Assembly: GCA_050694055.1 (NCBI GenBank)
Contig: JBOGWX010000105.1
Location: forward strand, 1 to 57,547
Direction of reading: 5' to 3'
DNA: 57,547 bases
DNA from: WHSV01 sp050694055
GTDB lineage: Bacteria > Actinomycetota > CADDZG01 > WHSQ01
The stretch's first letter is position 1. The number at the start of each line of letters is the position of its first letter. Below are positions 1-8,568 of the stretch, piece after piece. A model generated the notes under the pieces. That model had not been told where the DNA came from. It saw only the letters and a program-made list of their open reading frames with translations, and did no database searches. A program made the position numbers and the translations under genes.

Positions 1-149
1 ACCTCGAACCTAGGGGCGTGCCCTGCGCTCATCTTGGATTTGGTCCTCGGGACCGGGTGTTCCTTATGGAGAGGGGCTTCCGGGCTCAACCGGGCTGAAT
101 CTGACCTACATCCATGTCAGGTGGCCCCCAATTCATGAGCTCCGAGCGA

Positions 150-1262
150 ATGACGGTTGCGGTGACCGGAGCCGCCGGCTACCTGGGTCGCCGGCTGATC
201 CGCTCTCTGTGCGCGGAGGGGCGCGTCGAGAGGGTGCTCGGCTTCGATACGCAACCCCCCCGTTTCCGCTCCGAGAAGTTCGTTTTTGACACCCTCGATG
301 TGCGCGACGAGCGGCTCGGGAGCCGGTTGGCCGGCGCCGACGTTCTCGTCCACCTGGCTTTCGTGATGAATGCGGTGAGCCGGCGGTCCGGCCGAGCCCG
401 CCCCGCGAGCCGGCGGTCCGGCCGAGCCCGCCCCGCGAGCGCAGACGAGGCGAGTATGCGGGACATCAACGTCAACGGGACACAGAACGTCTTCCACTGT
501 GCTGCGGACGCGGGCGTAGCCAAGCTCGTCTACCCCTCGTCGGCCACCGTCTACGGAGCCCACCCCGACAACCAAGTGCCCTTAACCGAGAAGTCGCCCT
601 TGCGAGCCAACCTCGACTTCTCCTACGCCGCGCACAAGCTCGAAGTCGAGTACATCGCCAGGGAGTTTCGCGCCGAGCACCCCGAGGTGGTGTTAACGCT
701 TTTTCGCCCTGCCCTCGTGTGCGGCGCCGGAGTCGACAACGCGTGGTCTCGATTGATCGAGGCTCCGGTGCGGTTCGCGATCAAGGACCACTCACCACCG
801 TTCCAGTTCGTACACGCCGACGATGTCGTAGCCGCGCTCGGCCTCGCCACCTTCAACGACCTCGACGGCGTCTTCAACCTCACACCCAGAGGCTGGCTCG
901 AGCACGACGAGGCGGCGGGGCTCCTCGGTCACAGACCAAAGGAGCTGTCCGCGCCGGTCGCCTTTTCGCTCATGGGGCGTCTGTGGGACAGGGGGCTCGC
1001 CGAGGCACCGGCCGGGATGCTCCACTACCTGATGTATCCCTGGGTGATGTCCGGAGCGAAGCTGACCGAGGCCGGATTCGTGTGTGAACACTCGAACGCA
1101 GAGACACTGCAGGAGGCCTTGTCACACTTGCTCCCTTATGTCCGAATCGGCCGCGCCCGCGTGCCCAGGGCGACACTCCGGCGTTCCGCCACCGTGGCGG
1201 CGGCCGGCGCCGTCGCCGCGGCCGCCCTGCGAGCAGCCCGGCGAGTGCGATCGTCGAGCTGA
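150..1262 (+). CDS. NAD-dependent epimerase/dehydratase (extended SDR)
   Basis: This is an extended short-chain dehydrogenase/reductase, probably acting on a nucleotide sugar or similar substrate. The N-terminal dinucleotide motif GAAGYLG follows the first beta strand. The family Ser and YxxxK residues appear as SSATVYG and YAAHK. ATG at 150 puts the Rossmann strand directly at the N-terminus. ATGs at 135 and 114 are in frame, and none has a clear ribosome site. The C-terminus is an Ala/Arg-rich hydrophobic stretch. After strand 3 an in-frame 21-residue Ser/Arg/Ala insert is encoded by a duplicated 30-bp unit. It falls where homologues run straight from the VHLAF region into the next helix. 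Family assignment is firm, substrate unknown. Confidence 0.85.
   Translation: MTVAVTGAAGYLGRRLIRSLCAEGRVERVLGFDTQPPRFRSEKFVFDTLDVRDERLGSRLAGADVLVHLAFVMNAVSRRSGRARPASRRSGRARPASADEASMRDINVNGTQNVFHCAADAGVAKLVYPSSATVYGAHPDNQVPLTEKSPLRANLDFSYAAHKLEVEYIAREFRAEHPEVVLTLFRPALVCGAGVDNAWSRLIEAPVRFAIKDHSPPFQFVHADDVVAALGLATFNDLDGVFNLTPRGWLEHDEAAGLLGHRPKELSAPVAFSLMGRLWDRGLAEAPAGMLHYLMYPWVMSGAKLTEAGFVCEHSNAETLQEALSHLLPYVRIGRARVPRATLRRSATVAAAGAVAAAALRAARRVRSSS
378..440 (+). repeat. In-frame tandem 30-bp repeat inside the SDR gene
   Basis: Two perfect copies of a GC-rich 30-bp unit lie at 381-410 and 411-440, preceded by a 3-base partial copy. The unit starts cggcggtccg and ends ccccgcgagc. Because 30 is a multiple of three, the reading frame stays open and the unit encodes RRSGRARPAS twice. 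Confidence 0.95.
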
Positions 1263-1481
1263 GCGGTGGGGCAACTCGCCGGATGGTGCGCGAAATCCCC
1301 AAACCTGCACGAAATCGGGGTGCCAGGGGTTGCAACCGCCGGAACCGGGGAACGCTCTGGTAGGGTTTCGTGGTTCTGAGCGCCGGTCGCGGGAGCAATC
1401 CAACCGGTGCGATCCGGCGTAGCACGGGCCGCCCGACGGAAGAGTGCGCGCCGGCGAGTCAAGTCTTAGAGGAGAAGCGGC
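1263..1481. other. Intergenic region before the small membrane protein
   Basis: This stretch of 219 bases holds no convincing gene. A GGAAC at 1341-1345 and GTT at 1365-1367, 19 bases apart, resemble an ECF SigR-type promoter (consensus GGAAT-N18/19-GTT). A strong Shine-Dalgarno (gaggagaag) lies just before the ATG at 1482. The promoter reading is weak. Confidence 0.3.
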
Positions 1482-1790
1482 ATGATCTACCTGGTAATCC
1501 TGGTGCTCGCGGCCTCAGTGTCCATCGGCAGATTGTGGATGTTGCAGCGTCGCCAGAGATCCCACCTACAGACGGTCGACGGTTTTCGCGCCGGCTGGCA
1601 AGCCCTGTCGGAGCCGGTCAACCCGGCGCCGGAGCGCGCCCCGGCTCGGCGCAGGCCACGCCGCTCAGAGGTTCCCCGCCGCAAAGCGACTCCCCGAGCG
1701 GTGCATCGCCGGACCGAGGCGCTCGATCCCGCCAGAAGGGCCGCGGCCAAGAGAAGAATTCAGGCAAGAAGAGCAGCGCGCCAGTTCTAA
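1482..1790 (+). CDS. Small single-pass membrane protein, unknown function
   Basis: I do not recognise this 102-residue protein. It opens with one hydrophobic segment (about residues 1-20, MIYLVILVLAASVSIG), followed by a highly basic Arg/Pro/Ala-rich tail that would lie in the cytoplasm if the N-terminus is an uncleaved anchor. The ATG is supported by a strong purine-rich ribosome site. It sits between an SDR gene and an MreB-like gene, but the palindrome between it and the next gene suggests separate transcription. Confidence 0.55.
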   Translation: MIYLVILVLAASVSIGRLWMLQRRQRSHLQTVDGFRAGWQALSEPVNPAPERAPARRRPRRSEVPRRKATPRAVHRRTEALDPARRAAAKRRIQARRAARQF

Positions 1791-1807
1791 GTCCTGTTAC
1801 TAGAGCT

Positions 1808-1847
1808 CTCAGTCACTAGACTCTAGTGACAGACTCTAGTGACTGAG
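1808..1847. promoter_or_regulatory. Nested palindrome and tandem repeat upstream of the MreB-like gene
   Basis: A 13-bp unit agactctagtgac occurs twice in perfect tandem (1818-1830, 1831-1843). Because its core is self-complementary to the preceding bases, two alternative hairpins are possible: 9-bp arms 1812-1820/1822-1830, or perfect 13-bp arms 1808-1820/1835-1847. It lies 22 bases before the GTG start of the next gene, so it could be an operator, a terminator of the previous gene, or an RNA switch element. No T-run follows. Confidence 0.6.
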
Positions 1848-1869
1848 CCGACTACAGAAATGAGCACCG

Positions 1870-2868
1870 GTGGCGCGCGATCTAGCAATTGACCTCGGAA
1901 CGGCGAATACGCTCGTCTACCAACGCGGTAAAGGAATCCTCTTCGCCGAGCCGACGGTGATCGCGCTCAACAAGGAAACCGGCGACGTTCTCGCCATGGG
2001 CGACGAGGCCTGGCAGATGATCGGTAGAACACCCGGCTACATCGTCGCGGTTCGCCCGCTGCGCTCGGGAGCCATCTCCGATTTCGATGTAACGGAAAAG
2101 CTCATTCGTCTCATCCTGCAGCGCTCCGGGGTCAACCGGCTATCGCGGCCTCGCGTGCTCGTGTGCGTGCCTTCGGCGTTGACCGAGGTCGAGAGACGAG
2201 CGGTCGAAGAGGCCACGCTGTCGGCCGGCGCTCGCTCGTGCTATCTGATCGAGGAGCCGATGGCCGCGGCAATCGGTGCGGGGCTTCCCATCCACGAGCC
2301 GATGGGCAACCTCGTCGTCGACATCGGTGGAGGTACCAGTGAGGTCGCGCTCATCTCGCTCGGTGGAGTCGTCACGAACACCGCCGTGCGCGTTGGGGGT
2401 TTCGATCTCGACGGCTCGATCCAGAACTACATTCGCAAGGAGTACCGCCTCGCGATCGGTGAGCGCACGGCGGAACGTATAAAGATCGCGATCGCATCCG
2501 CGTTTCCTCTGGCCGATGAGAAGAAGGCCGAGCTCCGTGGACGCGACCTCGCCACCGGATTACCGAAGAACATCACCATGTCGTCGGAGGAAATGCGCAG
2601 CGCCATCGACGAGCAGGTTCGTTGGATCGTCGATGCGACCATCGATTGCATCAGCCAGAGCCCACCAGACCTGGTGCAGGACGTGCTCATGAACGGCATC
2701 ACGCTGACCGGTGGCGGCGGCATGCTGCAGGGTCTCGACATGCTGCTGAGTCAGGCGGCCGAGGTTCCCGTGCACATCACCGACCAGCCACTCGAGTCGG
2801 TCGTTCTAGGAGCGGGAAAGTGCCTGGAGGCGTTCGAGAGCGCCAAGTCGGTGCTACTTCACGCCTGA
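1870..2868 (+). CDS. mreB: MreB-like rod-shape actin homologue
   Basis: This is a bacterial actin of the MreB family, a membrane-associated ATPase filament that guides lateral wall synthesis. The phosphate-1 loop (DLGTANTLVY), phosphate-2 loop (VVDIGGGTSEVALISLGG) and adenosine loop (LTGGGGMLQGLD) are all present. The length of 332 residues is normal. The start is GTG, and the first residues RDLAIDLG align with the usual family start. No MreC/MreD follows. The next gene is a PDZ-Lon protease, so this may be a solitary MreB or Mbl paralogue. Confidence 0.9.
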   Translation: MARDLAIDLGTANTLVYQRGKGILFAEPTVIALNKETGDVLAMGDEAWQMIGRTPGYIVAVRPLRSGAISDFDVTEKLIRLILQRSGVNRLSRPRVLVCVPSALTEVERRAVEEATLSAGARSCYLIEEPMAAAIGAGLPIHEPMGNLVVDIGGGTSEVALISLGGVVTNTAVRVGGFDLDGSIQNYIRKEYRLAIGERTAERIKIAIASAFPLADEKKAELRGRDLATGLPKNITMSSEEMRSAIDEQVRWIVDATIDCISQSPPDLVQDVLMNGITLTGGGGMLQGLDMLLSQAAEVPVHITDQPLESVVLGAGKCLEAFESAKSVLLHA

Positions 2869-2936
2869 CCACCGGGCGGTTGGTCGAGATCGCTCTTGCC
2901 TCGCTTAAATCCGCCCGCATCTAGCATTTGAGATCC

Positions 2937-3986
2937 ATGCAGAGCCAGACCGAGATCCGCGACCAGCCACCTCAGGGCCCGCCCCACGACGCGCGCTCGC
3001 CGTGGCGCTGGCTCACCGCCGGTCTGGTGCTCGCCTTCCTTCTCTGGGGTTCGTTCAACCTCGCCATTCCGATCTTCTACGCCTTGGAGCCGGGGCCGGC
3101 CCGGGATGTCGAAGTGCTGGTGGAGGTCTCCGGTGACCGCACCTACTCCTCGGACGGAAGCCTCTTTTTGACCACGGTGAGAGTTGATACCCATGTCACG
3201 GTGGCCGACTGGTTCAGGGCTGCCCTCGATCCGGCCAGGAGAATCGTGTCCCGCGACGAGGTCACCGGAGGCCAGTCGTTCGAAGAGCAGGAAGAGATCC
3301 AGCTTCAGGAGATGGAGATCTCCAAGGAGCAGGCTCGCATAGTGGCCCTCACTGCTCTCGACTACCCCCCACCCAGCGGGGGCGGTGCCAGGGTGGTGCG
3401 CGTCGACGAGCAGGCGCCCGCGGGGGGTGTGCTGGAGGAGGAGGACGTCATCACCGAGGTCAACGGCCAAACCGTCGAGACCACCTGTGATGCATCGGAG
3501 TCGATCGGCCGGGTCCAGGCGGGAGATGAGGTCGACCTTACGGTGCGACGTGACGGAGAAGACGAAGAGATCAACCTCACCACGGCCCAGAATCCTGAGG
3601 ATCCGAACAAGGCCTACGTCGGCGTCTACATGGAGAACGAGGACTTCGAATACGACCCTGGGGTCGAGGTTCGGTTCGACACCGAGAACATCGGCGGGCC
3701 CTCGGCCGGGCTCATGTTCACGCTGGCGCTCTACGATCAGTTGACGCCCGAGGATCTTACGGACGGGCGACAGATCGCAGGTTCGGGAACGATCGCGTGC
3801 GGTGGCGAAGTCGGCGCGATCGGTGGCATCGAGCAGAAGATAGCGGGGGCCGAAGCGGAGGGCGCCGAGGTCTTCCTCGCTCCCTCGGGCAACTACGAGC
3901 AGGCCCTGGGCATTGCCGAGGACATCACCGTGGTCGAGATCGCCAACTTCCAGGATGCTCTCGACTACCTGGAGGGCAACGAGTAG
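2937..3986 (+). CDS. Membrane-anchored PDZ-Lon serine protease (YlbL-like)
   Basis: This protein has one N-terminal transmembrane segment (about residues 28-50), a PDZ domain (about 147-217) and a C-terminal Lon-type protease domain. The catalytic Ser is in GGPSAG (about residue 256) and the catalytic Lys in IEQKIAG (about 301), the Ser-Lys dyad of Lon proteases. This is the arrangement of secreted or extracytoplasmic PDZ-Lon proteins such as Bacillus YlbL. An in-frame TTG at 2928 is possible, but ATG 2937 is preferred. It probably degrades or processes membrane or exported proteins. Substrates are unknown. Confidence 0.88.
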   Translation: MQSQTEIRDQPPQGPPHDARSPWRWLTAGLVLAFLLWGSFNLAIPIFYALEPGPARDVEVLVEVSGDRTYSSDGSLFLTTVRVDTHVTVADWFRAALDPARRIVSRDEVTGGQSFEEQEEIQLQEMEISKEQARIVALTALDYPPPSGGGARVVRVDEQAPAGGVLEEEDVITEVNGQTVETTCDASESIGRVQAGDEVDLTVRRDGEDEEINLTTAQNPEDPNKAYVGVYMENEDFEYDPGVEVRFDTENIGGPSAGLMFTLALYDQLTPEDLTDGRQIAGSGTIACGGEVGAIGGIEQKIAGAEAEGAEVFLAPSGNYEQALGIAEDITVVEIANFQDALDYLEGNE

Positions 3987-4067
3987 ACGCCCGGCGACGG
4001 GCTCAACGTTTCGGGAGCGGCTTCCGATAGGAATCTCGCTGAGCTCTATCGCTTGGTGGGAGACTTG

Positions 4068-6872
4068 GTGCCAATGTTCGAGAGCTTTCTGGCGGTTCCC
4101 CTTCACTTCACGGTGGAGTTTCTCGGCTTCTTGGTATTCGCCGGGGGCGCCGTACTGGTGCTGGCGCGTCGCGAGACCCTGGGCGCGGGCGCCGCCGGCC
4201 GTTACCCCACCGCCGGCGGCTTCGTCATCCTTGCTCTTGCAGGAGTGCTGCACGGCGCCAGCTTCGACGTCGCGGCTCACGACGGCGACACCGCTTTGGC
4301 GATGATGCGAGCCGCCGGGTTCCTCCTCGTGTCCGTGGGACTCGCCCTGCCCGCGTCCGGATCGCCGGTCGGCGCGGCCCCCGCCGCCACGGCCTTCGAA
4401 GTCAGGGAACCGTTGCTCTTCATCCCGGCGGGGGCCGCGCTACTGCTAACTGTGACCGCGTGGCGGCGCGCTCGGCGAACGGGCGGCCGTTCCTTCGAGG
4501 CGGTGGCGCTGGGGGCCGCACTGCTGGCCGTGTCCGAGGCCTTGACGGCCGTGGCACCGCGGGCCGACTTCTCATCGGGGGTGGTCGGTTACTACGCGGT
4601 CGGAGCGCACGGAGCGAAGCTCTTGGGCTACGGGGCGCTGGCCCTGTGGCTGAGCAGGAGCGCCAGGCTCTCGATTCGAACCCGTTTCGTAGCGGCCTTC
4701 GCCGCTCTGCTCATCGTCGTCGTCCTGGTCCTGTCGACCGCGCTGACCGGAGTCATCTCCAACAACGTCGCCGAGGAACAGTTCCGCACGGTGCAGTCGC
4801 AATTGGACACGGCCCTGCAGGGGATCGAGTCGGATCGCCGGGATCTGCTCGACGAGACCGGACAGATCGCCGGCCTGAGCGATCTCGAGCGCCGCGTTGC
4901 CGGAGGCCAGAACATCAAAGCGCTCGTCGATGGGCTCCGCACCGAGCTGGAGTTCTTCCAAGTCGATTTCGTCGCCGTGCTGGATCCGGGCGGCCGGCAG
5001 CTCGCGTTCTCGAGGGAGGGCCCGACGCTTCTGAACGCCCGGGGCCGGGTCGCATCCGGGCGACTCACCAACGTCGACGTGGTGTCGCTCCTCGGGTCAC
5101 CCGTGGTCGACGACCTTCTGAGAACCGGCGGCGGATCGTCCAGCATCGAGGTCATCCCCAAGTCGAATGCCGTGATGGAGCTCGCCGGCATCGAGGTGGT
5201 GCCTCCGTCGGGCAGGGGGACGGCCGGCTACCTGATCACCGCCCGATGGGTGGACCAGCTCACGGTCGAGGACATCTCGGACTCGTTCGCGCCCAGTCAC
5301 GCGACGCTCCTCGTGGACGACGAGGTGCTTGCGACCACGCTCCCTCCGGGCGTGACGGCAGGCTCCCTCCTGCCCGACGAGGTGAGGCGGGAGCTCGTCC
5401 TCGGGGAGCGCGCGACCCTGCAGCAGACCGTTTCGGGCGGTTCCTACTTCGGAGCGGTAGCTCCGCTGCGCGACGCCCTCGGCAATCCGACGCCGGCCGC
5501 GCTGTCGCTGTCCGCGCCGTCCTCGGTGGTCGCCGAAACGCGCGAGGACGTCATCCGCGTGCTGTTCCTGGTCGCGCTGGCCATCACCTTCGTCGCCTTG
5601 GTACTCGCGTGGCTGTCCGGTAGACGCCTCACGCGCCCCATCCGCCAGTTGACTCGTACGGCCGCCGCAGTCCGAGAGGGCGATCTCGAGGCAACTGCGC
5701 CGGTGTCCGGTGACGACGAGGTCGGACGCCTCGGCGAGACCTTCAACGAGATGACCTCCGCCATCCGGCGGATGACCGGCGACCTTCGCACCGCCGCGCA
5801 CGAAGAGCACGACCTGCGCGAGCGGATCGAGAAGATCATCCACTCGATGGCCGATGGTCTCGTGGCGGTCGATGCAGAGGGCAGGGTGGTGACCTTCAAC
5901 GACGAGGCCGAGGTGATGTCGGGACGCAATGCCTCGGACGTCATTGGTCATCGCATCACCGAGGTCGTGCGGGTGGTCGACTCGCAGGGCGAGCCGGTGG
6001 AGCTGCCCATCTACGGCCTGGGTGAGGGATCGGTCGGCGGAGTGTTCCTGCGCAGAGAGCACCGGGAGCCTGTGCCCGTAGCGGTAACGAGCGCCGTGCT
6101 GCGCGACGAGACGGGCGCGCTCGCCGGCGGGGTTGCGGTTCTGCGCGACATGACGCGCGAGCGCGAGGTCGAGCGGATGAAGTCCGAGTTCCTGTCGAAC
6201 ATCTCACACGAACTACGGACTCCCTTGACGCCCATCAAGGGATACGCGGACATACTCTCCCGCAAGGACGTGCCGGTGGACAAGCAGCGCCACTTCGCCT
6301 CGGGCATCCTGGACGCAACCGTTCGTCTCGAACGCATCGTCGGCCTCTTGGTGGACTATGCCGCGCTCGAGGCAGGGAGGCTGTCACCGAACACGCGACT
6401 CGTCGATGTCGGGGCACTGCTGGAGCGCCTGCGCGGTGAGTGGGCGGAACGGGCGTCCCGGCACGAGTTCGTCATCGAGGTCGAAGCCGGGCTCGGCAGG
6501 GTAATGGGCGACGAGCGGTTGCTGCGGCGTTCCATGGAGGAGGTGCTCGACAACGCGGTCAAGTTCTCGCCCGAGGGAGGTGTGGTTCGACTCCGCGCCC
6601 GCAACCATCAGGCAAACGGTGCGGGCTCGGTCAATCGTGTCGAGGTGTCCGTTGCGGACGAAGGCATCGGAATAAGCCCGGACGATATGGCGCGGGTCTT
6701 CAGCGACTTCCATCAGCTAGACGGGTCGCCGACGCGCACCTACGGGGGCCTGGGGCTGGGCTTGGCCTTCGTGCGCCGAATCGTGGAGGCTCACGACGGG
6801 ACCGTCGAAGTCGATAGCGAGCCGGAGCGCGGGACCCGCCTCATCATGAGAATTCCGTCGGTGGACTCGTGA
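4068..6872 (+). CDS. Multi-domain sensor histidine kinase (TM bundle, HAMP, PAS, HisKA, HATPase)
   Basis: This is a large membrane sensor kinase of about 934 residues. It has a hydrophobic N-terminal bundle (about residues 10-200), a transmembrane helix near 206-227, an extracytoplasmic sensor region to about 495, a second helix near 498-516, HAMP (about 519-570), PAS (about 588-695), HisKA with SHELRTP (phospho-His near 714) and a HATPase with N-box VLDNAVKFS, DEGIG and GGLGLGL. GTG 4068 has a well-placed GGGAG. GTG 4053 and ATG 4074 are alternatives. The FecR-like gene and a lone receiver follow directly, so the three probably form a signalling unit. The ligand is unknown. Confidence 0.88.
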   Translation: MPMFESFLAVPLHFTVEFLGFLVFAGGAVLVLARRETLGAGAAGRYPTAGGFVILALAGVLHGASFDVAAHDGDTALAMMRAAGFLLVSVGLALPASGSPVGAAPAATAFEVREPLLFIPAGAALLLTVTAWRRARRTGGRSFEAVALGAALLAVSEALTAVAPRADFSSGVVGYYAVGAHGAKLLGYGALALWLSRSARLSIRTRFVAAFAALLIVVVLVLSTALTGVISNNVAEEQFRTVQSQLDTALQGIESDRRDLLDETGQIAGLSDLERRVAGGQNIKALVDGLRTELEFFQVDFVAVLDPGGRQLAFSREGPTLLNARGRVASGRLTNVDVVSLLGSPVVDDLLRTGGGSSSIEVIPKSNAVMELAGIEVVPPSGRGTAGYLITARWVDQLTVEDISDSFAPSHATLLVDDEVLATTLPPGVTAGSLLPDEVRRELVLGERATLQQTVSGGSYFGAVAPLRDALGNPTPAALSLSAPSSVVAETREDVIRVLFLVALAITFVALVLAWLSGRRLTRPIRQLTRTAAAVREGDLEATAPVSGDDEVGRLGETFNEMTSAIRRMTGDLRTAAHEEHDLRERIEKIIHSMADGLVAVDAEGRVVTFNDEAEVMSGRNASDVIGHRITEVVRVVDSQGEPVELPIYGLGEGSVGGVFLRREHREPVPVAVTSAVLRDETGALAGGVAVLRDMTREREVERMKSEFLSNISHELRTPLTPIKGYADILSRKDVPVDKQRHFASGILDATVRLERIVGLLVDYAALEAGRLSPNTRLVDVGALLERLRGEWAERASRHEFVIEVEAGLGRVMGDERLLRRSMEEVLDNAVKFSPEGGVVRLRARNHQANGAGSVNRVEVSVADEGIGISPDDMARVFSDFHQLDGSPTRTYGGLGLGLAFVRRIVEAHDGTVEVDSEPERGTRLIMRIPSVDS

Positions 6873-6954
6873 GTTTGTGCTTTCGCGTCCCGCGGGAGAA
6901 GATGGATGCCGAGGGGCGCTCAGCGCGTCCACTGGCCCGGCGGATGATCGCACC

Positions 6955-8157
6955 ATGAAGAAAATCGCACTCGTCCTTTCGCTCGTCCTGATCGGCGTTA
7001 CCGGATACGCCTTCATCGGTGGCGACGACGGACTGCCTGAGATGACGCTAGAGCGACTTCGAGGAGAGGTGACCGTCCTGCGCGCCGGTGAGCAGATCGA
7101 GGTCCGTGACGAGATGGGCATAGGTCCCGACGATCGCATCTCCACCGGTTCACAGGGGCGAGCCGAGCTCAGGCTTCAGGGACAGCGGCGGGTTGAGCTC
7201 GCACCCGATTCCGTCGTGGTGGTAGCCGGCGTCGACGCAGTGGACGGCATGAACGGGTCACTCCTCGGCTCGTCGCACGACGGCGACGCCCTCGACCTGA
7301 GCTTCGGTTCGGTGACCGCTTCGACGCGCGACGGGAGCTTGCGCGTCGACCTGGGCACCGGCTCGTCACGCGTCGGCGTTTACACCGGTAATGCGACGAT
7401 TTCGTCTCCGGGAGTGGCGGAGGTCGAGATCGACCGCCTCTTCGAGGCGGACGTTGCCGGAAACGAGCGGGTGCTCGACCCCACCCCTCTTGCGATCGAC
7501 CAGAGCGACGCGTGGGACCAGATCCACCTCAGTGAGGTTCTGCGGCTGGACGACCGCATCACGAAGCTCGGAAACGGACTTGCCACGCAACTCGGGGGGG
7601 CCCGCCCCGGGATCGACTACTTCGGAGGGTTGGTCCAAGCGCCCGTCGGCTTCCTGCAGCCTTACCTGCGCCGGGAGAGAGTTCCCGATTTGCTCATTGG
7701 CTTCACGATCGCCCGTACCGTGGAGCCAGGCCTGCCCGGCGCCTTCGCCCAGGCCTTCGAATACCGGGACCAGGGCGGCAGCTGGGGGGTCATCGCTCGC
7801 ATTATGAGCACTCCCGAGACCAGGCTGATCGCACAACTCGAGAGCGCCATCATCGAGACCGGGATCCTCGCCGCCGACACGTCCGACGGTCCCAGCTTCG
7901 GGCCCGTTGCCGAGTCCACCGGCGGAGCACCGGCCTCAGGTGGCACCGACTCGAGCTCGCCGGGGCCGGGCGACGGAACCGGGGACGGCGGCACGGGGGG
8001 ATCGCCGCCGGACGATTCCGGTGGTGGGAAGCAACCTCCCTCCGAGCCTGAAGAGCCACCCGAGGAAGACGAGTGCAGTCCCACAAACCCCGTTGCCTGT
8101 ATCGAGGACCCGCCGATAGGCGACCTTCTGGACGAGGGCAAGGGCCTGTTGCCGTGA
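6955..8157 (+). CDS. FecR-domain secreted or membrane-anchored protein
   Basis: This 400-residue protein has an N-terminal signal or anchor (about residues 2-22, KKIALVLSLVLIGVTGYAF). A FecR-type segment follows (GEVTVLRAGE, IGPDDRISTGSQGRAELRL), the fold seen in periplasmic sensor regulators and peptidoglycan-associated proteins. The C-terminal 90 residues are Gly/Ser/Pro/Glu-rich and probably disordered. ATG 6955 is chosen because it gives a clean signal peptide. The frame extends upstream, but without a signal sequence. It sits between a sensor kinase and its likely receiver, overlapping the latter by 4 bases, and may supply the outside sensing component. Confidence 0.75.
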   Translation: MKKIALVLSLVLIGVTGYAFIGGDDGLPEMTLERLRGEVTVLRAGEQIEVRDEMGIGPDDRISTGSQGRAELRLQGQRRVELAPDSVVVVAGVDAVDGMNGSLLGSSHDGDALDLSFGSVTASTRDGSLRVDLGTGSSRVGVYTGNATISSPGVAEVEIDRLFEADVAGNERVLDPTPLAIDQSDAWDQIHLSEVLRLDDRITKLGNGLATQLGGARPGIDYFGGLVQAPVGFLQPYLRRERVPDLLIGFTIARTVEPGLPGAFAQAFEYRDQGGSWGVIARIMSTPETRLIAQLESAIIETGILAADTSDGPSFGPVAESTGGAPASGGTDSSSPGPGDGTGDGGTGGSPPDDSGGGKQPPSEPEEPPEEDECSPTNPVACIEDPPIGDLLDEGKGLLP

Positions 8158-8549
8158 CGAAGCGACCTCTCGTACTCATCGCGGAGGACGACGCCGGCGT
8201 CCGAATGACCCTGGAGTTCGTCCTCTCCGACGAGGGCTTCGACGTACTCGCGGCCGAGGACGGTGAACAGGCGCTGACCCTGGCGCTCGATCGCTCGCCC
8301 GACGCCATTCTCCTCGACCAGATGATGCCCAAGATGAACGGCAAGGAGGTGCTCAGCGCGCTGAGGGCCTCGGAGGCCACCTCGGACATTCCCGTGTTCG
8401 TGCTCAGCGGCATGGACCCCAGCATGGCGGGTGGGGGAGGAGCGGAGGTGGAATGGCCGAGCGCTCACTTCGTCGGAAAGCCCTTCGACCCCGAGACCTT
8501 GATCGAAGGCATCCGGCGCGCTCTCGACCCACCTGCGATAACGCCGTAG
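8154..8549 (+). CDS. Single-domain response regulator (receiver only)
   Basis: This CheY-like receiver of 131 residues has no output domain. The acidic pocket (IAEDD), phospho-acceptor Asp (ILLDQMMP), switch Ser (FVLSG) and conserved Lys (FVGKPFDP) are all present. GTG 8154 overlaps the stop of the FecR-like gene (GTGA), which indicates translational coupling. It probably receives phosphate from the kinase two genes upstream and acts through protein contact rather than DNA binding. Confidence 0.88.
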   Translation: MTKRPLVLIAEDDAGVRMTLEFVLSDEGFDVLAAEDGEQALTLALDRSPDAILLDQMMPKMNGKEVLSALRASEATSDIPVFVLSGMDPSMAGGGGAEVEWPSAHFVGKPFDPETLIEGIRRALDPPAITP

Positions 8550-8568
8550 TCGGACTACGCTGCCGGTA

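Noticed and set aside
2859..4280. Long minus-strand open frame opposite the PDZ-Lon gene
   Set aside because: It is the antisense of a clearly recognised protease and shows no protein motifs. Long antisense frames are expected at this GC content.
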